From Brassica napus (lineage: Eukaryota > Streptophyta > Magnoliopsida > Brassicales > Brassicaceae), in NCBI RefSeq assembly GCF_020379485.1, contig NC_063437.1, forward strand, positions 5,590,806 through 5,654,805: a stretch of DNA of 64,000 bases, given 5' to 3'. A program made the translations under genes and the position numbers. The notes below the pieces were generated by a model. That model did no database searches and was not told the DNA's origin. It saw only the letters and a program-made list of their open reading frames with translations. Of the stretch, positions 47,806 to 61,100 are shown in pieces (positions within the stretch are counted from its first letter, which is position 1; each line of letters opens with the position of its first letter).

Positions 47806-50412
47806 ATGATGCATTCTTGTATCCAAAGGAGGAGGATGATACGGAGCTTGTGTTTTATCTTCTCTCTTTATGCCTCCGTACTTGTTTTTGCTTCTCATGC
47901 TGCGCACTTGTGCCGTCCAGACCAGAAAGATGCTCTCTGGGAGTTCAAGAGCGAGTTCTACGTCGACGGGCTCCACTCTGATGGTACGCCAGTTGATAAG
48001 AAGACAGAGAGATGGAAGAACAACATTGATTGCTGTTCTTGGGATGGTATCTCGTGTGATCCTAAGACGGGTAAAGTCGTTGAGTTAGACCTCACGGACA
48101 GTTTTCTCAACGGCCCTCTGAGATCTAATAGTAGCCTCTTCAGACTACAACATCTTCATATTCTGAATCTTGGCTCCAATAATCTTTCAGGTATTCTCCC
48201 AGATTCCGTCAGCAACCTCAAATATTTGAGGGTTTTAAGTCTCGGTGGTTGCAGTTTCTATGGACAGATTCCTTCTTCACTCGGAAATCTTTCTTATCTC
48301 ACTAATCTTGATCTTTCTCATAATGAATTCATCGGTGAACTACCTGATTCAATGGGTAACCTAAAGAAACTAACAGATCTGGGACTTGACCATAACAAGA
48401 TCAGTGGGAACTTTCCCCATGTGCTACTCAATATGAGCGAGCTCACTCAGATCGACATTGGCTCTAACCAGTTCGAAGGTATGCTCCCATCTAACATGAG
48501 TAGCCTCTCCAAACTGGTCTATTTTGATATAAATGAAAATTCATTTTATGGATCTATTCCGCCATCTCTCTTCATGATCCCTTCATTGATTCAACTTTAC
48601 ATGGGAAGAAACAGCTTCAGTGGTCCTCTTGAGATTGGGAATATCTCTTCACTATCTCCACTTGGTTTTTTAGCACTTGGGGACAACAATTTCAATGGAC
48701 CAATCCCAAGATTTATAACAAAGCTAGTTGGGCTCTGGTACCTTGACCTCGCTTTATGGAACACGGAGAAGGGAAAGGTTGATTTCAGCATCTTCTTGCA
48801 CCTCGAGTCACTTACGTTCCTTGACCTCTCTTATATAAATACAAGAAGCAGAGTTGACTTGAGTCTTTTCTCAGATCTCATGTCACTTGGTTATCTGGAT
48901 CTTTCAGGGATTAATTTGAAGATCAGTCCAACTCTCCACCTTCTCTCACCCATAGAGATCTTGACTTTATCATCTTGCAATATTGCTGAGTTTCCCAAAT
49001 TTCTAGAAACACAGACGAGTTTGTCATATTTAGACATTTCTGCCAATCAAATCAAAGGTCAAGTACCAAAGTGGTTATGGAGACTCCCGCTACTGAGGTA
49101 TGTAAACATTTCTCAGAATTCCTTCACTGGTTTTGAAGGATCAGCGGACGTTATTCAACGAAGTGAAATTCTACTTCTTGATATAAGTTCAAACACATTC
49201 CAAGGTCCATTTCCTTTGTTACCAAACTCTACAAAGTTCTTTTTAGGCTCCAATAATCATTTTTCAGGAGAGATCCCTAAGACAATATGCAAGTTGGCTT
49301 CTCTTGATACACTTGTTTTATCTGATAACAACTTCAATGGTTCTATTCCTCGGTGTTTTGAGAATTTCAGTACCAAGCTTTCAGTCATGCATCTTCGGAA
49401 CAACAGTCTATCTGGTACTTTTCCGGAGGAATCTATCGGAGATCACTTGAAATCACTTGATGTTGGTGACAACCGCTTATCAGGAGTACTTCCCAAGTCT
49501 CTGATCAACTGCACCCGCCTCGAGTTTCTGAATGTGGAAAACAACATGATTAATGACACGTTTCCATTCTGGTTGAGACTTCTTACCAACCTACAAGTTC
49601 TTGTCCTTCGTTCTAACGAGTTCCATGGGCCCATATCTTCTCCTGCATTTTCTTTGAGTTTTCCCAAATTGAGAATCTTTGATATTTCGAAAAATCGTTT
49701 CACTGGAGTTTTGCCATCATATTACTTTGCTGGTTGGACTGCAATGTCATTGGTCATAGACATTGTAGATATTATGCCGAGTAGGTTTGAGGGGCGTGAC
49801 TCTGGGAACTTATATAACTCAGTGTCTATGACGGCAAAAGGATTGGTGATGGAGCTGGTTGGTAGTGGTTTCACAATCTACAAAACTATTGATGTCTCTG
49901 GAAACAAACTCCAAGGAGATATTCCCGAATCCATCAGTTTACTCAAGGAGCTTATTGTGCTCAACATGTCAAACAACGCTTTTACAGGCCACATTTCACC
50001 ATCTTTGGAGAACTTGACCAATCTACAATCATTGGATCTTTCTCAAAACCGATTGTCTGGAGAAATCCCACCAGAGCTTGGAAAGCTTACATTTCTAGCG
50101 AGAATGAACTTCTCTTACAACATGCTTGAAGGTCCAATACCACAAGGCACTCAAATTCAAAGCCAGAGTAGTTCTTCTTTCGCAGAGAATCCGAGGCTCT
50201 GTGGTGTCCCTCTCCAAGAAACATGCGGCAGAGGAGACGATGCAACGACTCAAGAGAAAGAAGATGAAGATGGAGAAAAGGATCAAGTCTTGAGCTGGAT
50301 TGCAGCTGCAATAGGCTATGTACCTGGTGTGTTTTGTGGAGTCGTCATCGGCCATATTCTCAGTTCATATAAACGTGACTGGTTCATGAAAATCTTTCAC
50401 TCTTTTGCTTAA
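47806..50412 (+). CDS. Receptor-like protein of the AtRLP47-50 group, intact
   Basis: A single-exon gene of 868 codons. Residues 11-33 are a signal peptide, so the M at residue 11 (47836) is an equally likely start. The LRR cap has [18 protein letters not shown] (34-51) and [10 protein letters not shown] (75-84). About 25 extracellular LRRs follow with many N-x-S/T sites. A non-LRR island (AGWTAMSLV to [11 protein letters not shown]) precedes four conserved LRRs. Then come an acidic juxtamembrane run (about 812-827), a membrane helix with GxxxG-like spacing ([20 protein letters not shown]) and a 16-residue tail. There is no kinase. In Arabidopsis such RLPs act as pattern or self-signal receptors with SOBIR1/BAK1. 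The ligand is unknown. It closely resembles the frameshifted copy at 41497. Confidence 0.92.
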   Translation: MMHSCIQRRRMIRSLCFIFSLYASVLVFASHAAHLCRPDQKDALWEFKSEFYVDGLHSDGTPVDKKTERWKNNIDCCSWDGISCDPKTGKVVELDLTDSFLNGPLRSNSSLFRLQHLHILNLGSNNLSGILPDSVSNLKYLRVLSLGGCSFYGQIPSSLGNLSYLTNLDLSHNEFIGELPDSMGNLKKLTDLGLDHNKISGNFPHVLLNMSELTQIDIGSNQFEGMLPSNMSSLSKLVYFDINENSFYGSIPPSLFMIPSLIQLYMGRNSFSGPLEIGNISSLSPLGFLALGDNNFNGPIPRFITKLVGLWYLDLALWNTEKGKVDFSIFLHLESLTFLDLSYINTRSRVDLSLFSDLMSLGYLDLSGINLKISPTLHLLSPIEILTLSSCNIAEFPKFLETQTSLSYLDISANQIKGQVPKWLWRLPLLRYVNISQNSFTGFEGSADVIQRSEILLLDISSNTFQGPFPLLPNSTKFFLGSNNHFSGEIPKTICKLASLDTLVLSDNNFNGSIPRCFENFSTKLSVMHLRNNSLSGTFPEESIGDHLKSLDVGDNRLSGVLPKSLINCTRLEFLNVENNMINDTFPFWLRLLTNLQVLVLRSNEFHGPISSPAFSLSFPKLRIFDISKNRFTGVLPSYYFAGWTAMSLVIDIVDIMPSRFEGRDSGNLYNSVSMTAKGLVMELVGSGFTIYKTIDVSGNKLQGDIPESISLLKELIVLNMSNNAFTGHISPSLENLTNLQSLDLSQNRLSGEIPPELGKLTFLARMNFSYNMLEGPIPQGTQIQSQSSSSFAENPRLCGVPLQETCGRGDDATTQEKEDEDGEKDQVLSWIAAAIGYVPGVFCGVVIGHILSSYKRDWFMKIFHSFA

Positions 50413-50847
50413 TATAAGCATCAGTTGCATGATGATATCTACTTATATTATAATCATGTCCATGCCGCTTTTTTTAATAATAATGTAATGTCGCAAAGAA
50501 TTTGTTATGCAAAGTTTTATGGAGAAAGGGTTACAATAGATTGCTTGTTTTCAAATAGCATAAAATCATTTTCTTTCATTAAGAGTTGTGTATTATCTAG
50601 GGGAAGACCGTCTCAGGGTACGTTTTCACACTTTTGCTTCTCTGAACGAATCTTCTTTTTAAAAATAAATCGAAGTATATATATATTGATTAAATTTTTT
50701 TTTAATCACTTTTTGCTTCTCTTAACTAATCTTCTTTTGCTTCACTTTTTCTGCTCAACTAGAAAATTATGCGTGGATCTATTAATTAGGATTGCACTAA
50801 GCTTGAAAGATCACCATCCTCTCTCTATATATATATATATATATATA
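50413..50847. other. RLP downstream region ending in a TA microsatellite
   Basis: A 152-codon frame at 50425-50883 runs through low-complexity DNA and into the Helitron and is not credible. (TA)n at 50827-50847 directly abuts the Helitron 5' end. Confidence 0.5.
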
Positions 50848-53669
50848 TCTTTATATATAAAAGAGGGTTTCTCTCCTTCCTAAGCCCTCCACATAGGAAT
50901 CCACATAGGAAACTCGCCCCATACAGTCGTGACACGTGTCCATCTACGACACTGCACTGCGTTTCATTAAACTCTACCATAATGTGGGCCAAAAATTAAG
51001 ATAAATACAGGCCCATCTCGCCTTTAATCAGGAACACGACTTCTACGTGATGAATTCTAGGTTTCGTCTGGTTTTCCAAGGTCCGAATCGTTCTACCAAC
51101 AATGGCGGCTCTAAGATGGCGTGTGACTCGACGTTTTGAGAGTAATCTTCCCGTTGGAATCTATTAATGTCGTTTCAGTCTTGATGCTTCACCTTCTGAA
51201 ACGACGATTCACATTCATTCGGCATCATAAATAAAAAAATTAACTCTTTTCCCCGTTACATCCAGGATCTCAAATTCAATGAATCTTATCCATCTTCAAT
51301 CGGTGATCCTCAACTATAAAAAGGTTAGTATTCATCCCTTTGAGCATCATCTTCGCATTTTCTAATATTGATATAAATTTTATTCTCAGTATAATGGCTA
51401 TATCATCTGTATTTCTCTCTGACTTGAAGGTTGTTTGTTGTTCATCTACGGTGGAGGTGGCGCGACCGCGCCGATTCTGGGAAGCAGGAAACGTGGTGGC
51501 GAGTTGATGGGTTTAGACTCCTCCTCGACGCTAAGGTTGTTTCGTTCTTTGAACCATAATCATAGTAATTTTAAAACAAATTCCGGCATACAAACTCAAA
51601 AAAATCTGCTATTCTCACTATAAATAGTTGGTCCAGTCTTTCGGATATTGTTTCAGTTATGTCTGTTGGTTTTTCATCTTCCTATTTACATGTGTTTCAG
51701 GTGATTATAACACCAGCCACCGTGAATGTCAACCGTCTGACCACTTTCAGAGATCGCCTGAAGGCTGGATCAATTTTCTCTGCCACCGGATTTGATGTCA
51801 CTCGGTGCAACATAACTTCAGACTCCCATGACTCTCCTCTAGCGATTCGATTCGTTGATTCCACCGCTCTCGATGAGTTAACCGAACTCAAGACCCCAAT
51901 TCCTGAAGAACGGCTCAGGTTCCGTGATCACCGTGAGCTGCTTGGCCTAGCCAACACTAACACTCATCTTCCAGGTAAATCGTCTTACTATCGGTTTCTC
52001 CTACTCATTTCTCTAACCAGTGCACTGTTTAGAAATTATATAAGAAGCTGCTGTAAACATATAGAGGGCTCATGCCAAAGAAACTACCTCGCATTTCCAC
52101 GGTAGGTTCATGTAATCTACATCTAAAGAGTTTGTTTTGTGTGTTTCTGAAGTGTGTTGTTTCATATTAGGATTATGAGCGACTATATTTTGATTCAGCT
52201 GGCTGTGATCATTGAAAGGGAACATATGTTCAAACTTTGATCCAACGAGTGTTGTTTTCATTCAGTTGATCAAATATAAGCTCTCAATAATGTTTTTATT
52301 CTCGGGGTGTGATGATAACAGTAAGCAAACCAGATTGAGGAGGTGGTGAAATTGATCAGCAAACCAGATTGAGGAGTTAAAGACGCAATCATACCAAGCC
52401 AGTATTAAAAGGTAACGTTCTGGTGAAAACATTAAAAGAGCTTGGGATTTTCTCTCTCGGAGATGCAATTGATTGTTGCTGCACGCTACGCTTTGTAAAA
52501 GAAGACATCTTTGTCATGTGATAACTATCTTTGTCAATTCGTTTTGTAATTCTATGCATCGATGGATTGTTTCTTAACTTTTTAATTCGCTTTTGTATAA
52601 TTTTATCAGACCAAGATCTTGCTCACTTTGAACTGGCCAAGCCATTACTGCACTCTTGCGCTTAACTTTGAAACACGCAACAAGAAATACCTCACCTCTA
52701 TGAAAATAGACTTTAATGTTATCTGAAAATTTTTTAAAGTATAAATGAAACGATTATATGTCAGTGGTGAAACAAAATAAACCAATACATAAATTAACAA
52801 TCAATATAAGAAAAATGTATACGTTTTTTATTTATTTTAGATAAACAAAATAAACCAATACATAAAGAAAATAATAAATATAGGAAAAAATGAATAAGTT
52901 TGTTTTTATGATATATATATATATATAAAATATCTTAGGTTATTCTACATATCTAAGTAAACATATAATATTTTAAAAGGTTGCATCATAAATTTCAAAT
53001 AAATAAATCTTTGAACATAAATACCTAATAAATACACAACTGATATGAGAATAAAGTTTACAACACATTCTGAGTAAGAGACACATTATAATATAACCTA
53101 ACACAAAACACATAAGAAAAAAAAAACTAGATAACATAAACCAAAACAAATAGATCATCAACTCTACATCGCCAAAACTAAAATAGACCAATTTTAACAA
53201 TAATCTACTGTAAAAAATAAATATAGTAAAAACATAAGATCATCCACTAAAGTATATAAAATTAAAAAAAAATATATGTGAAAGTTTGTTTTTTTCTACT
53301 AACAAAAATGAAAAAAAAGAATCTCACGGTTTTTCTACGGTCATCGAACTCCAGAAAATCACAAGAAATTATGTAATACCACATCCAATTCTCAATATAT
53401 AATTAAAACATAGATTACTTAATAAAATAAAATCATCTTAAACTTTTTAACAAAAAAAAAAGAAAATCATATTTTGAAAAATAACAAGGAATATTTATTT
53501 TAAAAAATCATAACTAATTTTCAGATAACATAATTTATTTAGTTTTCAAATACAATAACATGTACCCAATTTGTATATTTTTAAATAATAAAAATTTAAT
53601 TAAATATTTACTTTAACTATTTAAATTGTTTGTTAATTTTCATTCCGCCCGTAGGGCGGGCCGGCCCTA

Positions 53670-53670
<1 letters not shown>
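50848..53670 (+). mobile_element. Helitron carrying an RPA1-like fragment, inserted in a TA microsatellite
   Basis: It starts TCTTTATATATAAAAGAG after host A and ends with the hairpin CCGCCC-GTA-GGGCGG (53645-53659) followed by CCTAG and host T. TA repeats lie on both outer sides (50827-50847, 53671-53697), so it split a microsatellite. It carries RPA1-like exons near its 5' half and AT-rich filler after 52700. No Rep/helicase frame. Confidence 0.8.
51435..51976 (+). pseudogene. RPA1-like OB-fold gene fragment within the Helitron
   Basis: 51460-51545 encodes a piece with RKRGGELMGLDS, the typical exon-1 end of crucifer RPA70-like genes. After an acceptor (GTTTCAG|GTGATT, 51700) comes a good OB-fold segment: TVNVNRLTTFRDRLKAGSIF, then a TGFDVTRCN motif, IRFVDSTALDELTE, RFRDHRELLGLANT. 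It ends at a donor CCAG|GTAAAT (51975). The later OB folds and zinc motif of a full RPA70 are missing downstream. The second exon is open, so a truncated product is conceivable. Confidence 0.65.

Positions 53671-53697
<27 letters not shown>
53671..53697. repeat. TA microsatellite
   Basis: (TA)13-like run, the right half of the array interrupted by the Helitron. Confidence 0.9.
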
Positions 53698-53700
<3 letters not shown>

Positions 53701-54009
53701 CTAGCGGCTTTCACAGTTATGCTTCTCTTGTCTAACGTTTCATAGCACCATATCCTCATAGATCCATTAACTTGTCATCCATGTATTAACTATTAAGTAA
53801 TGGTTCGACCCAATTATCTCCTTCGGGTTTACAGTAATAGTTTTTTTATGGACATAATCTACCAAGTATATATATTCGTTTAACAAACTTATTAACATAC
53901 TCTAAATAAAAAGTTATAATTTGTGGTCTATTTCAACTTTTTGATAAAATTTTGAGAAATTTAGATCTAGTTTAGTTGCATTGGTGTTTTTCACTTCCAA
54001 ATCAGCTCT

Positions 54010-54050
<41 letters not shown>

Positions 54051-54269
54051 ACTTTTTCCTAATACCGGGAAGATTTGGGCTGAAATCCATAATCATTCAG
54101 TCCGAAACCACAATATATAATAGATAAATTACTTAAAATGACTCTAATTAATCCTAAAATAACTAGATTAACTCATATAATTTTGAAATTACTAGACTAA
54201 TTTTTGAAACATACAAATTGACTATTTTGTCATTACTAATAATTAAACCCTAATTAAAAAAGAAACACA
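53698..54269. other. Intergenic with another TA microsatellite
   Basis: (AT)n at 54012-54047; otherwise AT-rich without genes. It ends in ACA, the left target duplication of the CACTA element. Confidence 0.5.
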
Positions 54270-54839
54270 CACTACAAGAAAACATAAGATTAACGACGGA
54301 GGTATTCTTTGTGAGTTCGTCGTAAAAGAGGCTTTACGAGGAATTAGCGAGGAAACACGTTTCATCGTAACACATATTTCCTCCCCAATTCGTCGTAACT
54401 TAGCGAGGAAAACATTTCGTCGTAAAGACGAAGTACATCATTTCGTCGTAAAAACCACGTAATTATTCGACGTAAGAATGTCAATATGTTTCCTCGTAAA
54501 TACCTCGAAAAGAGTTCCTCGTAAACTATATGTATTTATCTCAAAAGTATTTTCTCGTAAAGTACACGTAAATAACTCAAAAGTATTTCCTCGTAAAATA
54601 CTCGTTTAGCCTTCCTCGTCATTTCCTCGTAAACTTTCCACGTAAATAAGTCGTAAATTAGCTACGAATTTACTTCGTTTTTTTTATTTTACAGAATTTA
54701 AAAGTATAATGAAAAAAATTAAAATTATTTAATTTATTAATAAAACTAAAAAAATTAAAAAAAAATCAATAGGAAAATATTTTATATATAAATAAGTTTT
54801 GAATTTATATAATACAACAACCGAAAAAAAGAACTAAGA

Positions 54840-55372
54840 GTCGTTCATCGCCCGGTAGAATTCATCACTCCTCCTCTCTACATCTGCTTCGGCATGTGTG
54901 TCGGATGATGACTCGCCTGGAATGGGATTTTGTCGTCGCATGTTCCTCAACAAGGACTCCCATTCTGGATTTGTGGCCGCTATGACGCTCTCGGAACATC
55001 GTTGACAGAACTAATCCCCAACGTATGTCCCTTTTTCTTAGGGACAACCTTAAAAACAAAAAATAAATATTGTTAGTAAAAATTTAAAGTTAAATTATGT
55101 GAATAATAAAAAAAATTAAAATTTTTAAAAATTTACCTCCTCGTAAATCCTATCCACTTCAAGTGTGGATAAGGTGACGGGTAATCCGTCGGTGGACTGC
55201 TGGGTCAGCTGGGTCTGGCGGTCATCAACCTGAGAAACCAAGTCGTTGAAGATTTTCTCGGACTTGCCATCTAGAAATTGGCCCACCTTGTTCTTGTGGG
55301 TCCTCTCGTAAAGTTGCAAAAGAGACGGGAATAGTCCCGTCTCTTTGGCCTAAAAAAATTAAGAAAGTTAGA

Positions 55373-55404
<32 letters not shown>

Positions 55405-56642
55405 ATTAATTAAATATTTCCAAACGGACACCAGCGTGGAGTTTTTGGCCCGTAGAGTGAAGCATCGGTCCGTGGCCGTGCTCATCTACCGTGTTACGGG
55501 AGGCAGAGCAAGACTGGGCGATTCTAATGGCGTTAGGATCCCGCCAATAACGGATGAGGCCATCCCACACATCCGTGGTGAGCTCAGCGGGTTTGCCACG
55601 CTCATACCCCTTCACGATCCAGTCACTCTTCCAGTTAGAGACCGTGTCCAACAAGCAAACTTTCGCCTTCGCGTAAAACGCTTTCTTGACCCTCTCATCG
55701 ACCCCCATGGACCAATAATATTTTTGCTGTAAAAAAAATTAAATTAATAATTAGTTTAAAAAATATATATATATAAATCATGAAAAAATTAAAGTATATA
55801 TAATTAATTAATAGTAACTTACAGCGTAAATTTTGAACCACGTCTTTCTGACGTAGATCGGCGTCTTTTTCCAGTTCAGATGTGCCATTGAGAAGTAACC
55901 TTTAATCGTGTCGGTTACGTCCGATGCAAGATATCCGTCAACGCCAAACCTGAAAAAAAAAACAAATTTAAAGTATAAATTATTTATTAATATTATAAAA
56001 GAATTTTAAAAGAATTAAAAAATAATTAATGTAACATACCACAAAGTTCTGTCCGGTCGGTCGGGGTCTATGATTGGTAAACCTTCTCTGCTTGGCTGAC
56101 CGAGAAGGTCCTCGACAGTGTACTGCAAGTAAGGAGCACTCGGAGGCACCATCAAATCGGGATGAATATCGGCGGGCATCGGAGGAGCCATCGGAGGAGG
56201 CATCATTGGAGGAACCATCGGAGGAGGCACATGAGGAATCGATGGTGCACTAGAAGAAGGCGACCGAGAGACTCTGAGAAGACTGAGTTTCGGGGACAGT
56301 CGCCGGACCCGAAGAACCGGGAGCTGAAGAAGAACCGGGAGCTGAAGAAGACGGGTCTAAACGACTACCAGGCTCACCGAACATCTCTCTGTAATGGGGA
56401 GTAAGTCTGTTCTTTTGAACCGTCTGGACAAAAAAAATTTTATTTTTAAAATTAACATCAACAGTAATTAACAAATTCTATAAATAACAAATTCTATAAA
56501 TCTAGCTAAATTCCCTACATTAACCACCTAATCAACACTAATTAACATAAAATCAGTAAACCTATCTAAATTCCCTACACTAACCACCTAATCTATCCTA
56601 AACTAATCAAACTAGAGAGGAAATAGAGAGAGTACGTACCAT
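54840..56642 (-). pseudogene. TNPA-like (Transposase_24) gene of the CACTA element
   Basis: A spliced minus-strand gene. The ATG at 56642 is followed at once by a donor (ATG|GTACGT), and exon 2 starts at 56423 after TTTGTCCAG. It encodes an N part RLTPHYREMFGEPG and Ser/Pro-rich linker, then a Pro/Met-rich run (56230-56160). A conserved centre reads FGVDGYLASDVTDTIKGYFS, KTPIYVRKTW, DERVKKAFYAKAK, NWKSDWIVKGYERGKP. A coiled tail reads ERTHKNKVGQFLDGKSEKIF. A shift of frame near 56280 and a stop in the last exon damage it. It has a TATA box (minus strand, 56705-56696) about 55 bp before the ATG. TNPA-type proteins bind the subterminal repeats and assist the TNP2 transposase. Confidence 0.7.
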
Positions 56643-56717
56643 TGTTACGAAAAAGAGAGGAAGTGGAGACGAAATGGAAGTGAGAAGCTCGCGTGTATAT
56701 ATAAGAAATTAGTAATC

Positions 56718-57890
56718 GTCGTAATTTCCTCGTAAAGTTACGAGGAACTAGCGAGGCCCGTGTTTTTCTTTACGAGGAATTAGCGAGGCCCGCGTTTTGT
56801 TTCCACGTAATGTCCTTGTTGATTAACGAGGAATTACAGAGGCCCGTGTTTTTATTCTAAGAGGAATTAGCGAGGCCCGCGTTTTCCTATTACGAGGTCT
56901 TTACGACGATTTCTGCTTACGTGAAATTAACGAGGCCAAAAAAAAAGAAATTAACGAGGCCCGCGTTCTTTATTTTTTAATTTCGTCGTTAATTTCTCAT
57001 TATTTTACGAGGAAATAGCAAGGATTATGTTTAAATTCCTAAAATCCGAAACCCCAAATCCCATCTTCTGTAACTTCTACTTCACATATTCCAAACCCTA
57101 AACCCCATCTTCCTTATCTTCTACTTCATATATTCCAAACCCCAAGCCCATCTTCCCTTTAACGAGGAACTTGCGAGGCCCGTGTTTGGTTTCCTCGTAA
57201 CGTCCTCGTTCATTTACGAGAAATTAGCGAGGCCCGCTTTTTTGTTTACAAGGAATGAGACGAAGCTAATTGGTCGTAAAACCTTTCTAAATTTCCTATA
57301 AATACTCACCAGTTTGCTTCTCAAATCAAAGATAAACTCACTAATTTGCTTCTCAAATCGGAGATAATTACTCACCAGTTTGCTTCTCAAATTAGAAAGA
57401 TTTGAAAAAAAAGAAGGAGAAGAAAATACTGGAACACATGTGGGCGTAGACAAGGGTAGACTTACGTAGGTTTCGCTATAGACTTACGTAGGTCTCGCTA
57501 GACTTACGTAGGTCTCGCTTTGTTTCTTTCCACCTGTGTTTCCAGTATCTTTCTTCTCTTCTTTTTTCAAATATTACAACGGCAGTCCCTAATTGGTCGT
57601 TAATTTACGAGGAATTAGCGAGGCCGCTTGTTTTTATTCTACGAGGAAATAGCAAGGCCCGCGTTTTCCGGTTACGAGGTGTTTACGATGATTTCTGCTT
57701 ACGTGGAATTAACGAGTCCCGCGTTCTTTATTTTTTAATTTCGTCGTTATTTCCTCGTTATTTTACGAGGAAATTACGAGGATTATGTTTAAATCTCTAA
57801 AATCCAAAACCCCTAACCCCATCTTCCTTATCTTCTACTTCATATATTCCAAACTCCAAACCCATCTTCCCTTTAACCTCAATCTATTCT
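56718..57890. repeat. Internal copy of subterminal repeats with a segmental duplication
   Basis: TACGAGGAATTAGCGAGGCC-type words fill the space between the two CACTA genes. 56851-57160 and 57629-57880 are direct duplicates, about 778 bp apart at the left end. Shared words include TTTACGA(C/T)GATTTCTGCTTACG and CATCTTCCTTATCTTCTAC. Between them are three CAGTTTGCTTCTCAAAT units (57305-57400) and three GACTTACGTAGGT units (57458-57520). Confidence 0.75.
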
Positions 57891-58169
57891 TTCCATTCCA
57901 AACCCCAAATTTTAAAACCACAATTCCTTAACTTATAATCTCAATTAATCTCTTATTTCTAATACAAACTCCCATTACCTTACACAAAATCAAATTATAT
58001 AAATAGTTTTTCATGATTAAATCTATCAAATCACATGCATTAAGTCTGAAAATCTATCTTATTAAAAACAAATACATCAATCGGATACATCGACATTCTC
58101 GTCATCACTAGAAACATCATCATTTTCATTAAACTCGTCTTCAACAGCTTCGTCTGTGGCATCGTCGGT

Positions 58170-61100
58170 AAGATCACTCATGATTATGCGGATCAATGAG
58201 AAGGATGTTATCAATTTCTTGTTCAGGTTCTTCGACTTCATTTATATGTTCTTCTTGCAATGGTGGTTCTTCTCCATTGATGATTCGTCCTCGAGGTGTA
58301 ACTTTGATCACGGCTGACCAATTTATTCATGATTCTCTCATCCAGGGGTATGGAAGGAAGCTAACTTGGTCTGCTTGTGAATCTAAGATGAAAGGCTCGA
58401 ATTTGTTGTACCTGCAAAAATAAAGAAAACATAGAAATTAATTCATTTTGCAAGTGTTGATCTTTCCTTTTGTCTATGTCACTTGTGGATATACCTAGGA
58501 ATGTTTCTTCGACTTGAGAAACAAATAGGCTGTAAAATCACATTTTATATTAATTAATCTTTGGTAATTATATAATTTATACTTATATGTGTTTAGAAGT
58601 GTCCATATATGTTACCTTTCAAAATAACGCATCAATGGATCTTCGCAATTGAGTAGAATATAGGTGTGTGCACTATGAGCGTCTTCTTCACTCGATCACC
58701 AAACCTTTTTTGATTTCCTACCGAGTCGTCCAATCTGGCTAAAGATGTCTGGAACACCAGCAACTGCATATGTTGGCGCGGCACCACCATCATCATATCT
58801 TCTTGGAGCTCTTTTCCGGGTACGTACTTTTGACGCAAAGTAGTACGATGTGAAGTTAGAAGTTTCTTCTATCAAACTTCCAGCAATTATAGAATCTTTA
58901 ATTTTTGCGAGGTTCTTTGCTTTTCACTTCAAATATTTCATGGCTCGCTCATACTGATACATATATCCATAATGTACAGGTCCACAAAGCAATGCCTCAT
59001 TTGGGAGGTGGACAGCTAGATGCTCCATGAGGTCAAAAAATCCCAGAGGAAATATCTTCTCCAAGTTGCACAATAAGATGGGAATGTTCTCCTGAAGCTG
59101 TTCCACTACTTCTTCTTTAAGAGTGTGTGTGCTCAGATCTCTGAAAAATGCTCCAATGCCTTGTATATTCCAAAAACAATTACACACATTATTAATCATA
59201 TATTATTGCAAACTAAACCATTATAAAATTACTGCGTTATAATATTCTACCTGCAAGTGCTTCATGTACAATTGTTGGAAGTAGCTCCGCAAATGCAAAG
59301 GGAAGTAGTTGTTGTATAAAGACATGACAATCATGACTCTTCATCCCGGAGAAATTTTGAGCCTTTTCAACACATCTAGAGAGATTCGAAACATACCCAT
59401 CGGAGAATTTCACTTCTGATGCCACCCAGTTGAACAACACCGACTTTTTTTCTAAAGACAATCTGAATATCGAAACGGGAACTTGTCCATTGCTTTTTAT
59501 ATGTAACTCACTTCTTGAGCAAATATCCGGCAAGTCCAACCTCGATTTTATGTTGTCTTTTGTCTTCCTTGGGACATCCAATATTGTATTCATGATGTTC
59601 TCAAAGAAATTCTTCTCTATATGCATCACATTGAGGTTGTGGCGCAGAAGAAGATCCTTTCAATATGACAACTCCCAAAATATACTCTTTTCATGCCAGT
59701 TGTGATGAACACCGTAAGAATCATGCATATTACGAGGAACATGCAACCACCACAACAAACTGTTTCGTTAGCTCCGTAGTAGTCGATTTTCGCTTCAATT
59801 TGTTCTCCAGTTAGATATGGAGGAGGAGTGTCTCTCACAACCCTTTTGTGCCTAAACAATTTCTTGTTTCTTCGGTACGGATGGCCAATGGGAAGAAATC
59901 GACGGTGACAATCGAACCAACTTGTCTTCCTACCATTCTTCAGTTGAAACGCATATGTCGTTCCATTACAATATGGACAAGCTAATCTCCAATGTGTAGT
60001 CCATCCAGACAACATCCCATAGGCAGGAAAGTCACTTGTGGTCCACAAAAGTAGCATCGTAAAATTCGTCTTCGTTGAGCAGTCATACGTCATCACCCCT
60101 GTTGACCACAAATCCGTCAACTCTTTTATCAGTGGTTGTAGGAAAACATCCAGAGACCTTTTTGGATGGTTCAGACCAGGTATTAATATGGTCAAGAATA
60201 GCAACTCCCGTTGCATGCACATCTCCGGTGGAAGGTTATATGGCATAAGAAAGACTGGCCACAATAAATATTGTCTCCCTGACATTCTGAATGGACTAAA
60301 TCCATATGTGCATAATCTGAGATACACATTTCGGGTATTGCTAGTGATATCTAGATGTACTTTGTTAAAATGTTTCCAGGCTCTTGCATCTGATGGATGA
60401 GTTATCTCACCATCCGTCTGAGTATACTCGGCATGCCATCTCATCTTTCCAGCAGTCTGCTCTGATTGGTACAATCTTTTCAATCTGTCTGTAATTGGTA
60501 GGTACCACATCCTTTGGTACGGTACCCTATTATGTTCCCGTCCTTGCGGCTTGAATCGTGGCTTCTTGCAGAATCGACATTCTTCTAACTTTTCATCATC
60601 TCCCCAGTTGATCATGCAGTTGTAGATGCAAACATCTATCATTTTCGAAGGCAACCCAAGACTATAAACGAGTTTCTGAGTCTCATAATAAGAATCAGCA
60701 GACATATTGTCTTCCGGTAAATACTCTTTAAACAAGTCTGCCCATTCATTCATGCAATTTTCAGGCAGATTATGATCAGTTTTAATATTCATTATTCTAG
60801 CAGCCAACGACAATTTAGAGAGACCTTCTCTACAACCACTGTAAAATGGTTGATTCGCCGCATTTAACATTTCATAAAACTTTTTTGCATCTATATTAGG
60901 TTCTTCATCTTCATCATGAGTTACGAATGCATCAGCTACCATATCATGAACCCTATCATAATCTACCATCTGCTCCTCCTGATGGTAACTAAGTTCATTA
61001 TGCAAATGATGATCAACCGGTTCTTCCTGAAAATTGTTATTACTACTACTAGCTTCATTCTGATCATAATTATAATATTCTCCATGTTGAAACCAGATAT

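Noticed and set aside
47586..47981. Separate 131-codon gene before the RLP
   Set aside because: It overlaps the RLP signal-peptide region in another frame and has no features of its own.
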